A stretch of DNA of 64,000 nucleotides. Origin: HKCCE3408 sp039183205 (lineage in GTDB: Bacteria > Pseudomonadota > Alphaproteobacteria > Rhodobacterales > Rhodobacteraceae). This document shows, one piece after another, positions 25,145-33,671 of this stretch. Numbering within the stretch: the stretch's first letter is position 1; each line of letters opens with the position of its first letter. The stretch covers positions 1-64,000 of the forward strand of contig JBCDBR010000025.1 of assembly GCA_039183205.1 (NCBI GenBank). The letters run 5' to 3'. Under the pieces are notes generated by a model, which worked only from the letters and a program-made list of their open reading frames with translations, ran no database searches and was not told the DNA's origin. Both the position numbers and the translations under genes were made by a program.

Positions 25145-26704
25145 TTGGATTTACATGATCAAAGCACTGGGCGGATGCGCGTGGGTATCATTGGCGCAGG
25201 GCTCGGTGGGCTAAGCGCGGCCGTTCATCTTATTCGATATGGTCATTCCGACTTCGAGATATTCGAAAGATCGGAGCGGCCAGGCGGGGTCTGGTGGGAC
25301 AACACCTATCCTGGGTGCAGTGTGGATATCCACTCGCACGCTTATTCGTATTCCTTCATGAAGTATAATTGGAAGCGAACTCACGCAACGCGGGACGAGC
25401 TTCAGCAATACGCCGAAGATACCTGTGACGCCTTTGGCCTTCGCGACAAGATCCAGTTCAACACATCCGTGTCGGAAGTGCGTTGGGACGATGATCGTGA
25501 TCTCTATCACGTCACGCTGGGGGACGGTACGGTCAAGGAATTCGAAGTGGTCATCAGCGCCGTCGGCTTCCTGATCAACCCGAAATACCCGACATGGCCA
25601 GGTATGGATGCGTTCAAAGGCACGATGATGCATACATCGCGCTGGGATCACGACGTCGATCTTTCAGGAAAAAGGGTCGCGGTTGTCGGCACCGGTTCGA
25701 CCTCGGCTCAAGTGGTGCCGGGTATTGCCTCGAAGGTGGGCGAGCTTTTGGTGTTCCAGCGTGAACCTGGCTATGTCGCGCCGAAAAACGCGCGCAATTA
25801 CTCGCCCTTTGAACAGTTTCTTTATGACAACGTCCCGGGGATGACACGTCTCAGTCGCATCCGCGCCTTCACGCGCGCGACGATTCGCAATCGCGGGTTT
25901 GATGAGACCAGCAATCGCCAACAGGCCAATAAGGAAATCTGCGTCAACAACATCAACTCAAATGTCGATGACCCGGAAACCCGCAACTTGCTCACTCCGG
26001 AATATCCCTGGGGATGCAAGCGACAGATCGAAAGCTCGGAATTTTATCCAACCTTCAATCGGCCGAACGTCAAGCTTGTGCCGCGCGCTGTCTCTGAGTT
26101 GACCGAAGATGCGATTATCGATGTTGAGGGCAACCGGCACCCGGTCGATGTCATCATCCTTGCCACCGGGTTTGAGACGACCAATTACCTGTCGTCAATC
26201 GATGTTTACGGCGAGAACGCGCTGCCGCTGAAGGAAGCTTGGAAGACGCGTGCGGCAGCACTTGTCGGAGTGACCGTGCCGCGATTTCCCAACTTTTTCA
26301 TCCTCTACGGCCCCAACACGCACGGGGGCTATTCCGTCATTGCGCAATTGGAATGCGCCGCGCGCGTCGCCGCCCGCGCCGTTCGCAAGATGAAGAAACG
26401 CGGATGGGCGCGCATCGATACGCCTCAAAAGGCGCTCGACAATTATCTGAAGTGGCTTGACGAGAAATTCCGGACGGCCGGGTCGGCGATGATCGCCAAT
26501 TGCAACAACTACTACATGAACGAGGCCGGCTATAACGTCACCAATTGGCCCTTGCCAAATATTCACTACGACTACATGACACGGGTCCGACCGTATTTCG
26601 ATCTCGTTGGAACGCCGCGCTCCGGCAAAAAGGACGCGCCGAGGCCGGCAAGCAAACCGACACCGCTGCCGCTGACCCAGGCCGAGAAGGGGCAGAATTC
26701 GTGA
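25145..26704 (+). CDS. Flavin monooxygenase of the Baeyer-Villiger type
   Basis: This 519-residue class B monooxygenase uses FAD and NADPH to insert oxygen beside a ketone or oxidise a heteroatom. It has FAD Rossmann GAGLGG (residues 17-22), the Baeyer-Villiger fingerprint FKGTMMHTSRWD (residues 157-168, fitting FxGxxxHxxxWD) and the second Rossmann VVGTGSTSAQ. I chose TTG 25145 because GGGAGGAG lies 7 bases upstream; the ATG at 25106 falls inside the repeat element and has no site. Its stop overlaps the next GTG start. It is first in the plus-strand arm. Confidence 0.9.
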   Translation: MDLHDQSTGRMRVGIIGAGLGGLSAAVHLIRYGHSDFEIFERSERPGGVWWDNTYPGCSVDIHSHAYSYSFMKYNWKRTHATRDELQQYAEDTCDAFGLRDKIQFNTSVSEVRWDDDRDLYHVTLGDGTVKEFEVVISAVGFLINPKYPTWPGMDAFKGTMMHTSRWDHDVDLSGKRVAVVGTGSTSAQVVPGIASKVGELLVFQREPGYVAPKNARNYSPFEQFLYDNVPGMTRLSRIRAFTRATIRNRGFDETSNRQQANKEICVNNINSNVDDPETRNLLTPEYPWGCKRQIESSEFYPTFNRPNVKLVPRAVSELTEDAIIDVEGNRHPVDVIILATGFETTNYLSSIDVYGENALPLKEAWKTRAAALVGVTVPRFPNFFILYGPNTHGGYSVIAQLECAARVAARAVRKMKKRGWARIDTPQKALDNYLKWLDEKFRTAGSAMIANCNNYYMNEAGYNVTNWPLPNIHYDYMTRVRPYFDLVGTPRSGKKDAPRPASKPTPLPLTQAEKGQNS

Positions 26705-28125
26705 AGGTCGATCTGTTTATCGACGGCCAACGCGTGCCGCCGTCCGGCGGGACCTACGAGGCGTTCACTGGGCCCGTTATGTCTGACACCTTGGCGCAGG
26801 TTGCCGTCGCGAGCCGTGATGATGTGGCGCGCGCGGTCGGGGCCGCAGAGCAGGCCTTTGATCGGCATCGCATCACCGCGCTCGAAAGATCAGAGATTAT
26901 GCTGCGGGCTGCAAATCTGCTGCGCGAGCATGGCGAACAGCTTGCCAATCTGATCACCCTTGAGGTCGGTAAAACGCTCCGCGAAACGCGGGGAGAGGTG
27001 AGAACGGCATCCGATGCATTTGTTGCAATGGCAGGCGAGGCATTGCGCATTCGCGGGGTCACGCTGGATGGAGATGCCACGGCGCCGACCAAGGATTTCA
27101 ACATTTCCGTCATTCGCGAAGCCGCCGGGCCGGTCTGCGCGCTGACTGCATTTAATGCGCCGCTCAACCAGGTTTGCTATAAGGTCGGAATGGCGTTTGC
27201 GGCCGGATGCCCGGTGGTGATCAAGCCATCGCCCTTTACACCCATGGTCACGTCGCGCGCGGTCGATCTGCTGGTCGAGGCAGGGATGCCCGCGGGCTGG
27301 ATTAATTTGGTGACCGGCGGCGCGGAGGTCGGCCAAGCGCTCTTTGAAAGTCCGCAATTTGCCCGCTACGCCTTTACCGGCAGCCGCACGGTCGGCGACA
27401 TCTTGGTTCGGTCGGTTGGTTTGCGGCGTTCGCTGCTAGAGCTGGGATCGAACGCCCCAAATATCGTGCATAGCGACGCCGATCTTGGTCTTGCAGCCCG
27501 GGCCATTGCGTCCTCTGGGTTTGCGATTGCTGGTCAGGTCTGCATGCGCCCGCAGAGGGTCTTGGTGCACGAAGACGCGTTTGACGCTTTCGCTGCGGCG
27601 CTCTTGGAGCGTATTGCGGCAATGAAGGTCGGCGATCCGCGCGACCCCGAAACCGATATGGGTCCCGTTCGGACCGAGGAGTCTGCGGCGCGCATCGTCG
27701 ATTGGGTCGGGCAAGCCGAAAAGGCTGGGGCAAAGGTTCTCACCGGCGGTACGCGTGAGGGGTGCTATGTTGCCCCGACGGTCGTTGCGAACGTCAAATC
27801 GGATGATCTCATCTCATGCGAAGAGATCTTTGGCCCCGTCTTGTCACTGTCGACCTACCGGGACTTGGATGCCGCCATTGCCGAGGCCAACGCATCGAAA
27901 TACGGCCTTCAATCGGCGATTTTTACCTCCAGCCTCAAAGTGGCGCGCGATGCCACCCGCAGGCTCCGGTCCGGCGGTGTGGTGATCAATAACGCATCAC
28001 GGATGCGGACGGCCCTGGTGCCGTTCGGCGGTGCGAAAGACAGCGGCCTGGGGCGCGAAGGCGGACCGTGGGGCGTGGAGGAATTCACCGAGGTCAAGGT
28101 TGTCTACGACTATTTCGGAGAGTGA
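26701..28125 (+). CDS. Aldehyde dehydrogenase (NAD(P)-dependent)
   Basis: This 474-residue ALDH oxidises an aldehyde to an acid. Catalytic residues are N152 (FNAPLN), E247 (LELGSNAP) and C281 (GQVCMRP); the cofactor motif FTGSRTVGDIL and C-terminal PFGGAKDSGLGREG are present. The start is GTG 26701 with AAGGGG upstream, overlapping the monooxygenase stop as GTGA, so the two are coupled. It probably oxidises an aldehyde released after the oxygenation step. Confidence 0.94.
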   Translation: MKVDLFIDGQRVPPSGGTYEAFTGPVMSDTLAQVAVASRDDVARAVGAAEQAFDRHRITALERSEIMLRAANLLREHGEQLANLITLEVGKTLRETRGEVRTASDAFVAMAGEALRIRGVTLDGDATAPTKDFNISVIREAAGPVCALTAFNAPLNQVCYKVGMAFAAGCPVVIKPSPFTPMVTSRAVDLLVEAGMPAGWINLVTGGAEVGQALFESPQFARYAFTGSRTVGDILVRSVGLRRSLLELGSNAPNIVHSDADLGLAARAIASSGFAIAGQVCMRPQRVLVHEDAFDAFAAALLERIAAMKVGDPRDPETDMGPVRTEESAARIVDWVGQAEKAGAKVLTGGTREGCYVAPTVVANVKSDDLISCEEIFGPVLSLSTYRDLDAAIAEANASKYGLQSAIFTSSLKVARDATRRLRSGGVVINNASRMRTALVPFGGAKDSGLGREGGPWGVEEFTEVKVVYDYFGE

Positions 28126-28172
28126 CGCGGCCGGCTAGGGCGCAACGCAAAAAAGATGTTTGGGAGGACGCT

Positions 28173-29357
28173 ATGAATAATATGTCGGGCAACAACGTAC
28201 CGATTTGTGGGCCTTATGATCCGGGCGGCCAGCCTCCTTTGCCGCCGGAAGGGGAATTCCAGATCGGGCTTTTTGCATTCAACGTCTCCAGCGGCGCCAC
28301 GATGTCAACCGCTGTCAATGACGACCCGGATGGATCGCGCGACATTTGGAAATGGCCGAATATGGAGCACCATGTGCAATTGGCCGAACGGATCGGGCTC
28401 GACTTTGCGCTGCCATTTGGGCGTTGGATTGGCCACGGCGGTGAGATTGCATTCAACGACACATCCATGGATGTGACCACGACCTGTGCGGCGCTCGGCG
28501 CGGTGACGCGCAGCATCAACCTTTTCGGCACAACCCACGTGACCTACGGGATCCATCCCATGCAGGTCGCAAAAATGGGCGCCTGCATCGACCAGATTAG
28601 TCAGGGTCGATGGGGCCTCAATGTTGTGACCGGCTGGTATCCAGAAGAGATGGATCTGTTTAGCCCGGAACACCACCCCGAACATGACCTTAAATACGAG
28701 ATGGCCGATGAGTTCGTGACATACCTCAAGGCGGCGTGGTCAGCAGAAGAGCCGTTTGACTTCGACGGTCGGTTTTTCAAATCCAAGGGCGCGTTTCTGT
28801 CGCCCAAACCTGCCGCTGGACCGCGTCCACCTTTTGTGAATGCAGGCCAATCGCCGGCCGGGATCGATTTCGCCACGAAGAATTGTGAATATCTTTTCAT
28901 GGCTGCGAACCCGAACGATCTGGCAAAGACGACCGAGCAGATCAAGAAGGTCAAAGACCGCGCCGCACACCACGGACGGGAGATCCGCTGTCTGGCACCG
29001 ATTTACGTGATCGTGCGCGAGACACGGGAAGCGGCAGAGCGCGTCGCTGAGCACGTGCGCGCGCATATCGATATCGCGGCAGCGGAAGGGTTTATCGGCC
29101 ATTCGCTATCGGATCCAAAACAATCCATGGCGGATTACGGATCGGGATCGATGGATAATTCTCTGGCCCGGACGATTGCACTTGGCTTGCGGGCGCCGGA
29201 GCTGATCGGATCGTATCAGGATATCATCGACGCGATGGTTGGCCTGAAGCAAGCTGGCCTCGATGGCGTTGCCATGTCCGTCTTCAACTACCGTGATGAT
29301 GTAGAAGAATTCGGCAAGCTGATGCCCGCGCTGCGGAGCGCATTGGAGGCGGCGTAA
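28173..29357 (+). CDS. LLM-class flavin-dependent monooxygenase, RutA/SfnG-like
   Basis: This 394-residue bacterial-luciferase-like enzyme uses reduced FMN from a partner reductase and oxygen. It starts at ATG 28173 after TGGGAGGA. Marks shared with RutA, SfnG and relatives are HHVQLAERIGLDFALPFGRW, the GRWGLNVVTGWYPEE stretch, the long insertion before VNAGQSPAGIDFA and the C-terminal NYRDDVEEFGKLMPAL. RutA opens uracil; SfnG oxidises dimethylsulfone; this protein is clearly neither by context. The SsuABC-like importer and flavin reductases downstream fit an imported, oxygenated substrate. Confidence 0.9.
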   Translation: MNNMSGNNVPICGPYDPGGQPPLPPEGEFQIGLFAFNVSSGATMSTAVNDDPDGSRDIWKWPNMEHHVQLAERIGLDFALPFGRWIGHGGEIAFNDTSMDVTTTCAALGAVTRSINLFGTTHVTYGIHPMQVAKMGACIDQISQGRWGLNVVTGWYPEEMDLFSPEHHPEHDLKYEMADEFVTYLKAAWSAEEPFDFDGRFFKSKGAFLSPKPAAGPRPPFVNAGQSPAGIDFATKNCEYLFMAANPNDLAKTTEQIKKVKDRAAHHGREIRCLAPIYVIVRETREAAERVAEHVRAHIDIAAAEGFIGHSLSDPKQSMADYGSGSMDNSLARTIALGLRAPELIGSYQDIIDAMVGLKQAGLDGVAMSVFNYRDDVEEFGKLMPALRSALEAA

Positions 29358-29398
29358 AACCGATGCGCCATGTGCGCGAGACCAGGGGGGAGGACCAA

Positions 29399-30211
29399 GT
29401 GGTCGACGCTCAACTGAAGGCAGCAGAGGACACAACGTCCGTGGGCGGCATTCGCATCCGCGACGTTAGCCATGTCTTTGTTACACCAACGGGCAAAGCG
29501 GTTCAGGCGATTGAACATGTCTCGCTCGACGTTCACCCCGGCGAATTCGTTTCCATTGTCGGACCGAGCGGCTGCGGGAAGACGACGGTGATGAACATGA
29601 TCGCGGGTGTCGTGAACCCTACCGGTGGCACCGTGCATCTTAATGGGGTCGAATGCACTGCGCCGCGCCGGGATGTGGGCTATATGTTCGCGCGCGACGC
29701 GTTGATCCCCTGGCGCACGGCTAAAAAGAACATTGAGTTCGGGCTGGAAATTCGGGGCTTGCCACGGGCACGGCGCAGCGAAGTGGCGCTCAGCCTGATG
29801 AAGCGTGTTGGCCTTGAAGGCTTTGAGGCGGCCTATCCCAAGGAGCTGTCTCAGGGTATGCGGCAACGTCTTGCCGTCGCACGCACCTTGGCGATTGATC
29901 CGAACGTCATCCTGCTGGACGAACCCTTTGCCGCGCTTGATGCGGAAACCCGCGTCAACCTGCAACACGAGTTTTCGCATATGTGGCACCGTCTGAAAAA
30001 GACGGTCTTGCTCGTCACCCATGATCTTCAAGAGGCGATCGCCCTTTCGGATCGCGTGCTTGTGATGTCCGGCCGCCCGGGCAGCATCAAAGCCGAAATC
30101 GAAATCCCGCTCGCGCGCCCGCGCAACATTGCGGATTTGCGGTTTACGGACGAATTCCAGCATCTGGCTGAACAAGTTTGGAGCAAGTTGAAGGAGGAAT
30201 ACGGGAACTAA
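29399..30211 (+). CDS. ABC transporter ATP-binding protein, SsuB/TauB/NrtD type
   Basis: This 270-residue ATPase has Walker A GPSGCGKTT, the signature variant LSQGMRQRLAVA (Q in place of the first G) and Walker B VILLDEPFAALD. I chose GTG 29399, which has a strong GGGGGGAGGA site 6 bases upstream, over ATG 29363. It powers uptake together with the receptor at 30263 and the permease at 31420. Confidence 0.92.
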   Translation: MVDAQLKAAEDTTSVGGIRIRDVSHVFVTPTGKAVQAIEHVSLDVHPGEFVSIVGPSGCGKTTVMNMIAGVVNPTGGTVHLNGVECTAPRRDVGYMFARDALIPWRTAKKNIEFGLEIRGLPRARRSEVALSLMKRVGLEGFEAAYPKELSQGMRQRLAVARTLAIDPNVILLDEPFAALDAETRVNLQHEFSHMWHRLKKTVLLVTHDLQEAIALSDRVLVMSGRPGSIKAEIEIPLARPRNIADLRFTDEFQHLAEQVWSKLKEEYGN

Positions 30212-30262
30212 GCAAACGGGCCTGGGAGATAGGCCCACAGCAACAAAACGGGAGGAATTCAA

Positions 30263-31300
30263 GTGGACTTGAAAACGGTATACGGAACGGCGCGGACAAG
30301 CTTGCTCGCCGGGACGATCGCGGCGTTCGCGCCGATTGCGGCATTGGGCCAAAGCATGGATATGACGCTGCAAGTCTATCCGGGATCATTGGTTAGTTTG
30401 CCTGAATATGTCGGTGCGGCCGCCGGCATCTACGAACGAAATGGGCTCAATGTGGACCTCTTGCCGCTGCGCACGGGGCCGGATTCAATTGCCGGTGCGG
30501 CCAGCGGCAGCGCCGATGCTGTTTCAAACTCACTCGGCAACACGCTGCTGGCAAATGGCCAGGGCCAGGACCTGGTGCTGGTCGCAAATGCCTGGAATGC
30601 GCCGCTCTTTTCTTGGATGCGGCAACCTGGTTACGAAATGTCGGGCTTGGATGTCGACTATCCGGGCAATCTATCCGGCTTTCGCGGCGCGCGGATCGGT
30701 GTGGCCGGCCGCGGCACAGAGACCGAGCTCTTTACGCGTGTGCTGTTGTCGGATGCCGGCATCGACCCTGAAACCGAAGTGACCTGGGTGCCTGTGGGCT
30801 TCGGTCAGACCGCCGTCGCCGCTTTTGAAGCCGAGCAGGTGGATATCATCATCACGATGGAGCCAGTGCAAACCATTCTAACCGCCCGCGGCACGGGCGA
30901 GATGCTGATCGATCTTCCATCGGGTGAAGGGCCGGAACTGTTCCGCACCTATCCCGGGGTCTCGCGCATTGCGCTTCGGTCTCACGTGCAAGAAAACCCC
31001 GAGCTGTTCGAAGCCTATCTGACAGCGCATGACGAGGTCATCGCATTCATCTCCGATCCGGCGAACGTATCGGAGGTCGCAGCAATCTTTGCTGAGGCAA
31101 GCGGTCAGCCGATGGAGATCGCAACCGCGATCGTCTCGCGCTACACGAGTGTTTGGCAGAACGTGTTTGATTGCCAAGGCTATCAGAACGTTTTGGACTA
31201 TCTGGTGGCTTCGGGGCAATTTGCCCAGGAACTCGCCGACCAAGCCCAAAGCTGCAATGATATCGTTGCCGGGGTATCCCAAGGCATCATTATCGAATAG
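30263..31300 (+). CDS. ABC transporter substrate-binding protein, NMT1/SsuA-like
   Basis: This 345-residue periplasmic receptor starts at GTG 30263 with GGGAGGA upstream. The signal peptide runs through LLAGTIAAFAPIAALGQ. The mature part has the NMT1/SsuA layout: EYVGAAAGIYERNGLNVDLL, then SGSADAVSNSLGN. Relatives bind sulfonates, nitrate, taurine or pyrimidine precursors. Three late cysteines (two of them near CQGYQNV and QSCND) could form a disulfide. The ligand is unknown. Confidence 0.9.
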   Translation: MDLKTVYGTARTSLLAGTIAAFAPIAALGQSMDMTLQVYPGSLVSLPEYVGAAAGIYERNGLNVDLLPLRTGPDSIAGAASGSADAVSNSLGNTLLANGQGQDLVLVANAWNAPLFSWMRQPGYEMSGLDVDYPGNLSGFRGARIGVAGRGTETELFTRVLLSDAGIDPETEVTWVPVGFGQTAVAAFEAEQVDIIITMEPVQTILTARGTGEMLIDLPSGEGPELFRTYPGVSRIALRSHVQENPELFEAYLTAHDEVIAFISDPANVSEVAAIFAEASGQPMEIATAIVSRYTSVWQNVFDCQGYQNVLDYLVASGQFAQELADQAQSCNDIVAGVSQGIIIE

Positions 31301-31311
31301 CTTTTGGCTAT

Positions 31312-31372
31312 GAAACCGGCACATCGAGACGGGATGGAGCAGCGTGCAATTGCGCGCTGTCTTCCCGGTTTC
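31312..31372 (+). other. Intercistronic stem-loop between receptor and permease genes
   Basis: Perfect 8-bp arms GAAACCGG (31312-31319) and CCGGTTTC (31365-31372) enclose a second near-palindrome GCGTGCAATTGCGCGC (31342-31357). There is no U-tract, so it looks less like a full terminator than a structure that protects the receptor transcript or limits read-through into the permease gene. Binding proteins are usually made in excess over permeases. Confidence 0.5.
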
Positions 31373-31419
31373 GGGAGGCTACAATCGGCCTTGTCAGAAG
31401 CCCTGCTGTGGAGCGCGAC

Positions 31420-32295
31420 ATGACATCATCTGACCACCCAAATACGATTGTTCCAGCGCGCAGTGCGCCGGACAGGACGACGCCGAGCTCGGTGGCCGAA
31501 ACCCAGACAGAGTATCTGCGCCGGCTGCGGCAGGATGCCATTCGCGACGGGTTTATAACCTGGGTATTCCGGATCGGTCTGGGTGCAGCGTTCCTTCTTG
31601 CTTGGGAATACGCTGCGCGGGCAGAAATGATCGACACGTTTTTCTTTAGCCAGCCCACCGATGTCTGGAGCTTTTTGGTCCAGATGTTCGGCGATGGTTC
31701 GGTTTGGCGGCATATTGGTGCAACGTTGCAATCGACCCTGATCGGGTTCTCTTTGGCGATCGTCACAGCCATTCCGTTTGGATTGCTGCTTGCGCGGTTT
31801 CCGCTTCTTGACCGGATCTGCGCACCGTATCTGGCGGCTTTGAACGCGCTGCCTCGTGTGGCGCTTGCACCCATTTTCATTCTTTGGTTCGGCGTTGGGA
31901 TCGAGTCCAAGATTGTGCTCGTCTGGAGCCTTGTTTTCTTTATTATTCTGATAAACACCGAAGCCGGTGTGAAATCTGCCGACCGCGAATTGTTGCGCTT
32001 GTCGCAAGTCATGGGCGCCACACAGCGCCAGATTTTCATGAAAATCGTTCTGCCCGGGGCGGTGCCGGCGATTTTTGCAGGCGTTCGGCTCGGCGTGATT
32101 TACTCGTTGCTCGGTACCGTTGTGGGCGAGATGGTCGCCGCCGAAGCGGGGCTTGGCCAGATGGTGAGCCTTTTTTCGGGTACCTACCGCACGGGCGGCG
32201 TTCTTGCGGTCTTGCTGCTTTTGTCGCTTATGGGCGTTGCGATGAACGGTGTCATGCTGTTGCTGGAACAGCGCCTACTTCGCTGGCAAAACTGA
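31420..32295 (+). CDS. ABC transporter permease, SsuC/TauC type
   Basis: This 291-residue permease has a polar N-terminal segment of about 45 residues and then six predicted helices. The EAA loop is SADRELLRLSQVMGATQRQI, followed by MKIVLPGAVPAIFAG. I preferred ATG 31420, with a GGAG site 6 bases upstream, over GTG 31408. It completes the importer begun at 29399. Confidence 0.92.
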   Translation: MTSSDHPNTIVPARSAPDRTTPSSVAETQTEYLRRLRQDAIRDGFITWVFRIGLGAAFLLAWEYAARAEMIDTFFFSQPTDVWSFLVQMFGDGSVWRHIGATLQSTLIGFSLAIVTAIPFGLLLARFPLLDRICAPYLAALNALPRVALAPIFILWFGVGIESKIVLVWSLVFFIILINTEAGVKSADRELLRLSQVMGATQRQIFMKIVLPGAVPAIFAGVRLGVIYSLLGTVVGEMVAAEAGLGQMVSLFSGTYRTGGVLAVLLLLSLMGVAMNGVMLLLEQRLLRWQN

Positions 32296-32310
32296 AGGAA
32301 GGCCGCGTCG

Positions 32311-32814
32311 ATGAGCAGCGCTTTTGACAACACACAGTTCCGCGCGGTCCTTGGCACCTTTCCAACCGGCGTCGTTATCGTCTCGACCCTGCTTGATGGG
32401 CAGCCCGAAGGCATGACAATCGGCGCGTTTACTTCGGTCTCATTGGACCCGCCGCTGGTTGGGTTCTTGCCGGCAAAAAGCTCTAAAACTTGGCCCAAGA
32501 TCAGAACCGCCGGGAGCTTCACGATCAATGTTTTGGCCGATGACCAGCGGGCGCTGTGCAGTGCTTTTGCGCGGACGTCAGATCAAAAATTCGACGGTGT
32601 GGATTGGCACCAATCGAAGCATGGGACACCCCATTTAGCGGGTGCCTTGGCGTGGTTGGATTGCACGCTGCACACAACCTTCGAAGCCGGCGATCATGAT
32701 ATCGCGCTTGGGCAGGTATGCGCGCTTACACGCGGCGCAGACAAGCCTCCGCTGGTGTTTTTCGGCGGCCAGTACCGGACGTTGGCCGTGCCGGAGGTAT
32801 CGACCGCTTCATAG
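32311..32814 (+). CDS. Flavin reductase (HpaC/DIM6-NTAB family)
   Basis: This 167-residue FMN/FAD reductase begins MSSAFDNTQFRAVLGTFPTG and contains GMTIGAFTSVSLDPPLVGF, the isoalloxazine site, and FTINVLADDQRALC. It supplies free reduced flavin to two-component oxygenases. AAGGAAGG precedes the ATG, only 15 bp after the permease. Its most likely client is the luciferase-like monooxygenase at 28173. Confidence 0.93.
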   Translation: MSSAFDNTQFRAVLGTFPTGVVIVSTLLDGQPEGMTIGAFTSVSLDPPLVGFLPAKSSKTWPKIRTAGSFTINVLADDQRALCSAFARTSDQKFDGVDWHQSKHGTPHLAGALAWLDCTLHTTFEAGDHDIALGQVCALTRGADKPPLVFFGGQYRTLAVPEVSTAS

Positions 32815-32880
32815 CTCTCCAACCCCACCTTGTCCTGCACGACCACTCCGCAACTGGACGCATCCGGGAACATCGAACAA

Positions 32881-33447
32881 GTGACCAAACGCCACGTCCT
32901 CGTTTTCGCCGCCAGCAACAGCCAAGTATCGATCAATCGAAAACTCGCACACCATGCGGGCAATGTGCTTTGCGGGATCTTTGACGATGACTTTGAACTC
33001 GCGCCGCTCGACCTCAATGATTATGAGATGCCGATCTACAGCCCGGAGCGTCAGGCCACGCTCGGCATTCCCGAACGCGCACGGCAATTCTTTGACCAGA
33101 TCACCCAGGCAGACGGGGTCATCGTGTCCTTCGCCGAACACAATGGCAGCTATGCCGTGGCGTACAAAAACGTGTTCGATTGGTCCAGCAGGATCGACAT
33201 GAAGGTCTATCAGGACAGGCCGTTGCTTGTGCTCTCGGCATCACCTGGCAGTCGGGGCGCTGCATTGGTGTTTAAGGCCGCAACTGAAACGCTGCCCTTT
33301 TTCGGTGGCAATGTCGTTGCGAGTTATAACGTGGGCAGTTTTGCGAAGCACTTCGACGACGCTGCCAACGCATTAACGACCCCGAACATCGCCGCTGGCT
33401 TGCGAAAATCCGTGCATGCATTCGGGGCGGCAATGCTATTGGATTGA
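32881..33447 (+). CDS. NAD(P)H-dependent FMN reductase (flavodoxin-like)
   Basis: This 188-residue flavodoxin-fold reductase has the FMN phosphate loop VFAASNSQVSINRKLA, then YEMPIYSPERQ and the VSFAEHNGSYAVAYKNVFDW motif of the SsuE/ArsH/YieF group. The start is GTG 32881; a TTG 17 codons upstream is an alternative. It is a second flavin-reducing enzyme in the same arm, structurally unrelated to the one before it, and closes the operon. Confidence 0.85.
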   Translation: MTKRHVLVFAASNSQVSINRKLAHHAGNVLCGIFDDDFELAPLDLNDYEMPIYSPERQATLGIPERARQFFDQITQADGVIVSFAEHNGSYAVAYKNVFDWSSRIDMKVYQDRPLLVLSASPGSRGAALVFKAATETLPFFGGNVVASYNVGSFAKHFDDAANALTTPNIAAGLRKSVHAFGAAMLLD

Positions 33448-33481
33448 GCCGCCGGTTAGCACGCGGGGGCTTACGCGACGC

Positions 33482-33660
33482 TCACGGTTGGGAAGGTGGG
33501 GCTCGGCCATTGGGCACGATCTTGTCCAGCGCGACTTTCGAGGCGACGTCGAGCTTGCGATATAAGGTCGATAGATGCGCCCGCACTGTCGCGGGCCACA
33601 GCCATGTAGCTTCCGCCTGCGATATGGCTTGGGCCACCTCTTTTCCACGGCACGTTCGGT
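33482..33660 (-). pseudogene. Remnant of a LuxR-type DNA-binding domain
   Basis: One minus-strand frame reads EVAQAISQAEATWLWPATVR, then AHLSTLYRKLDVASKVALDK. This resembles the last two helices of a LuxR helix-turn-helix (TVRxHLSxLYRKLDV) with a short disruption after AEAT. No sensor domain or start remains, and the stretch runs into the LysR gene end. I read it as the tail of a lost regulator; a chance match is possible. Confidence 0.45.
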
Positions 33661-33671
33661 CGCGCGTCTCG

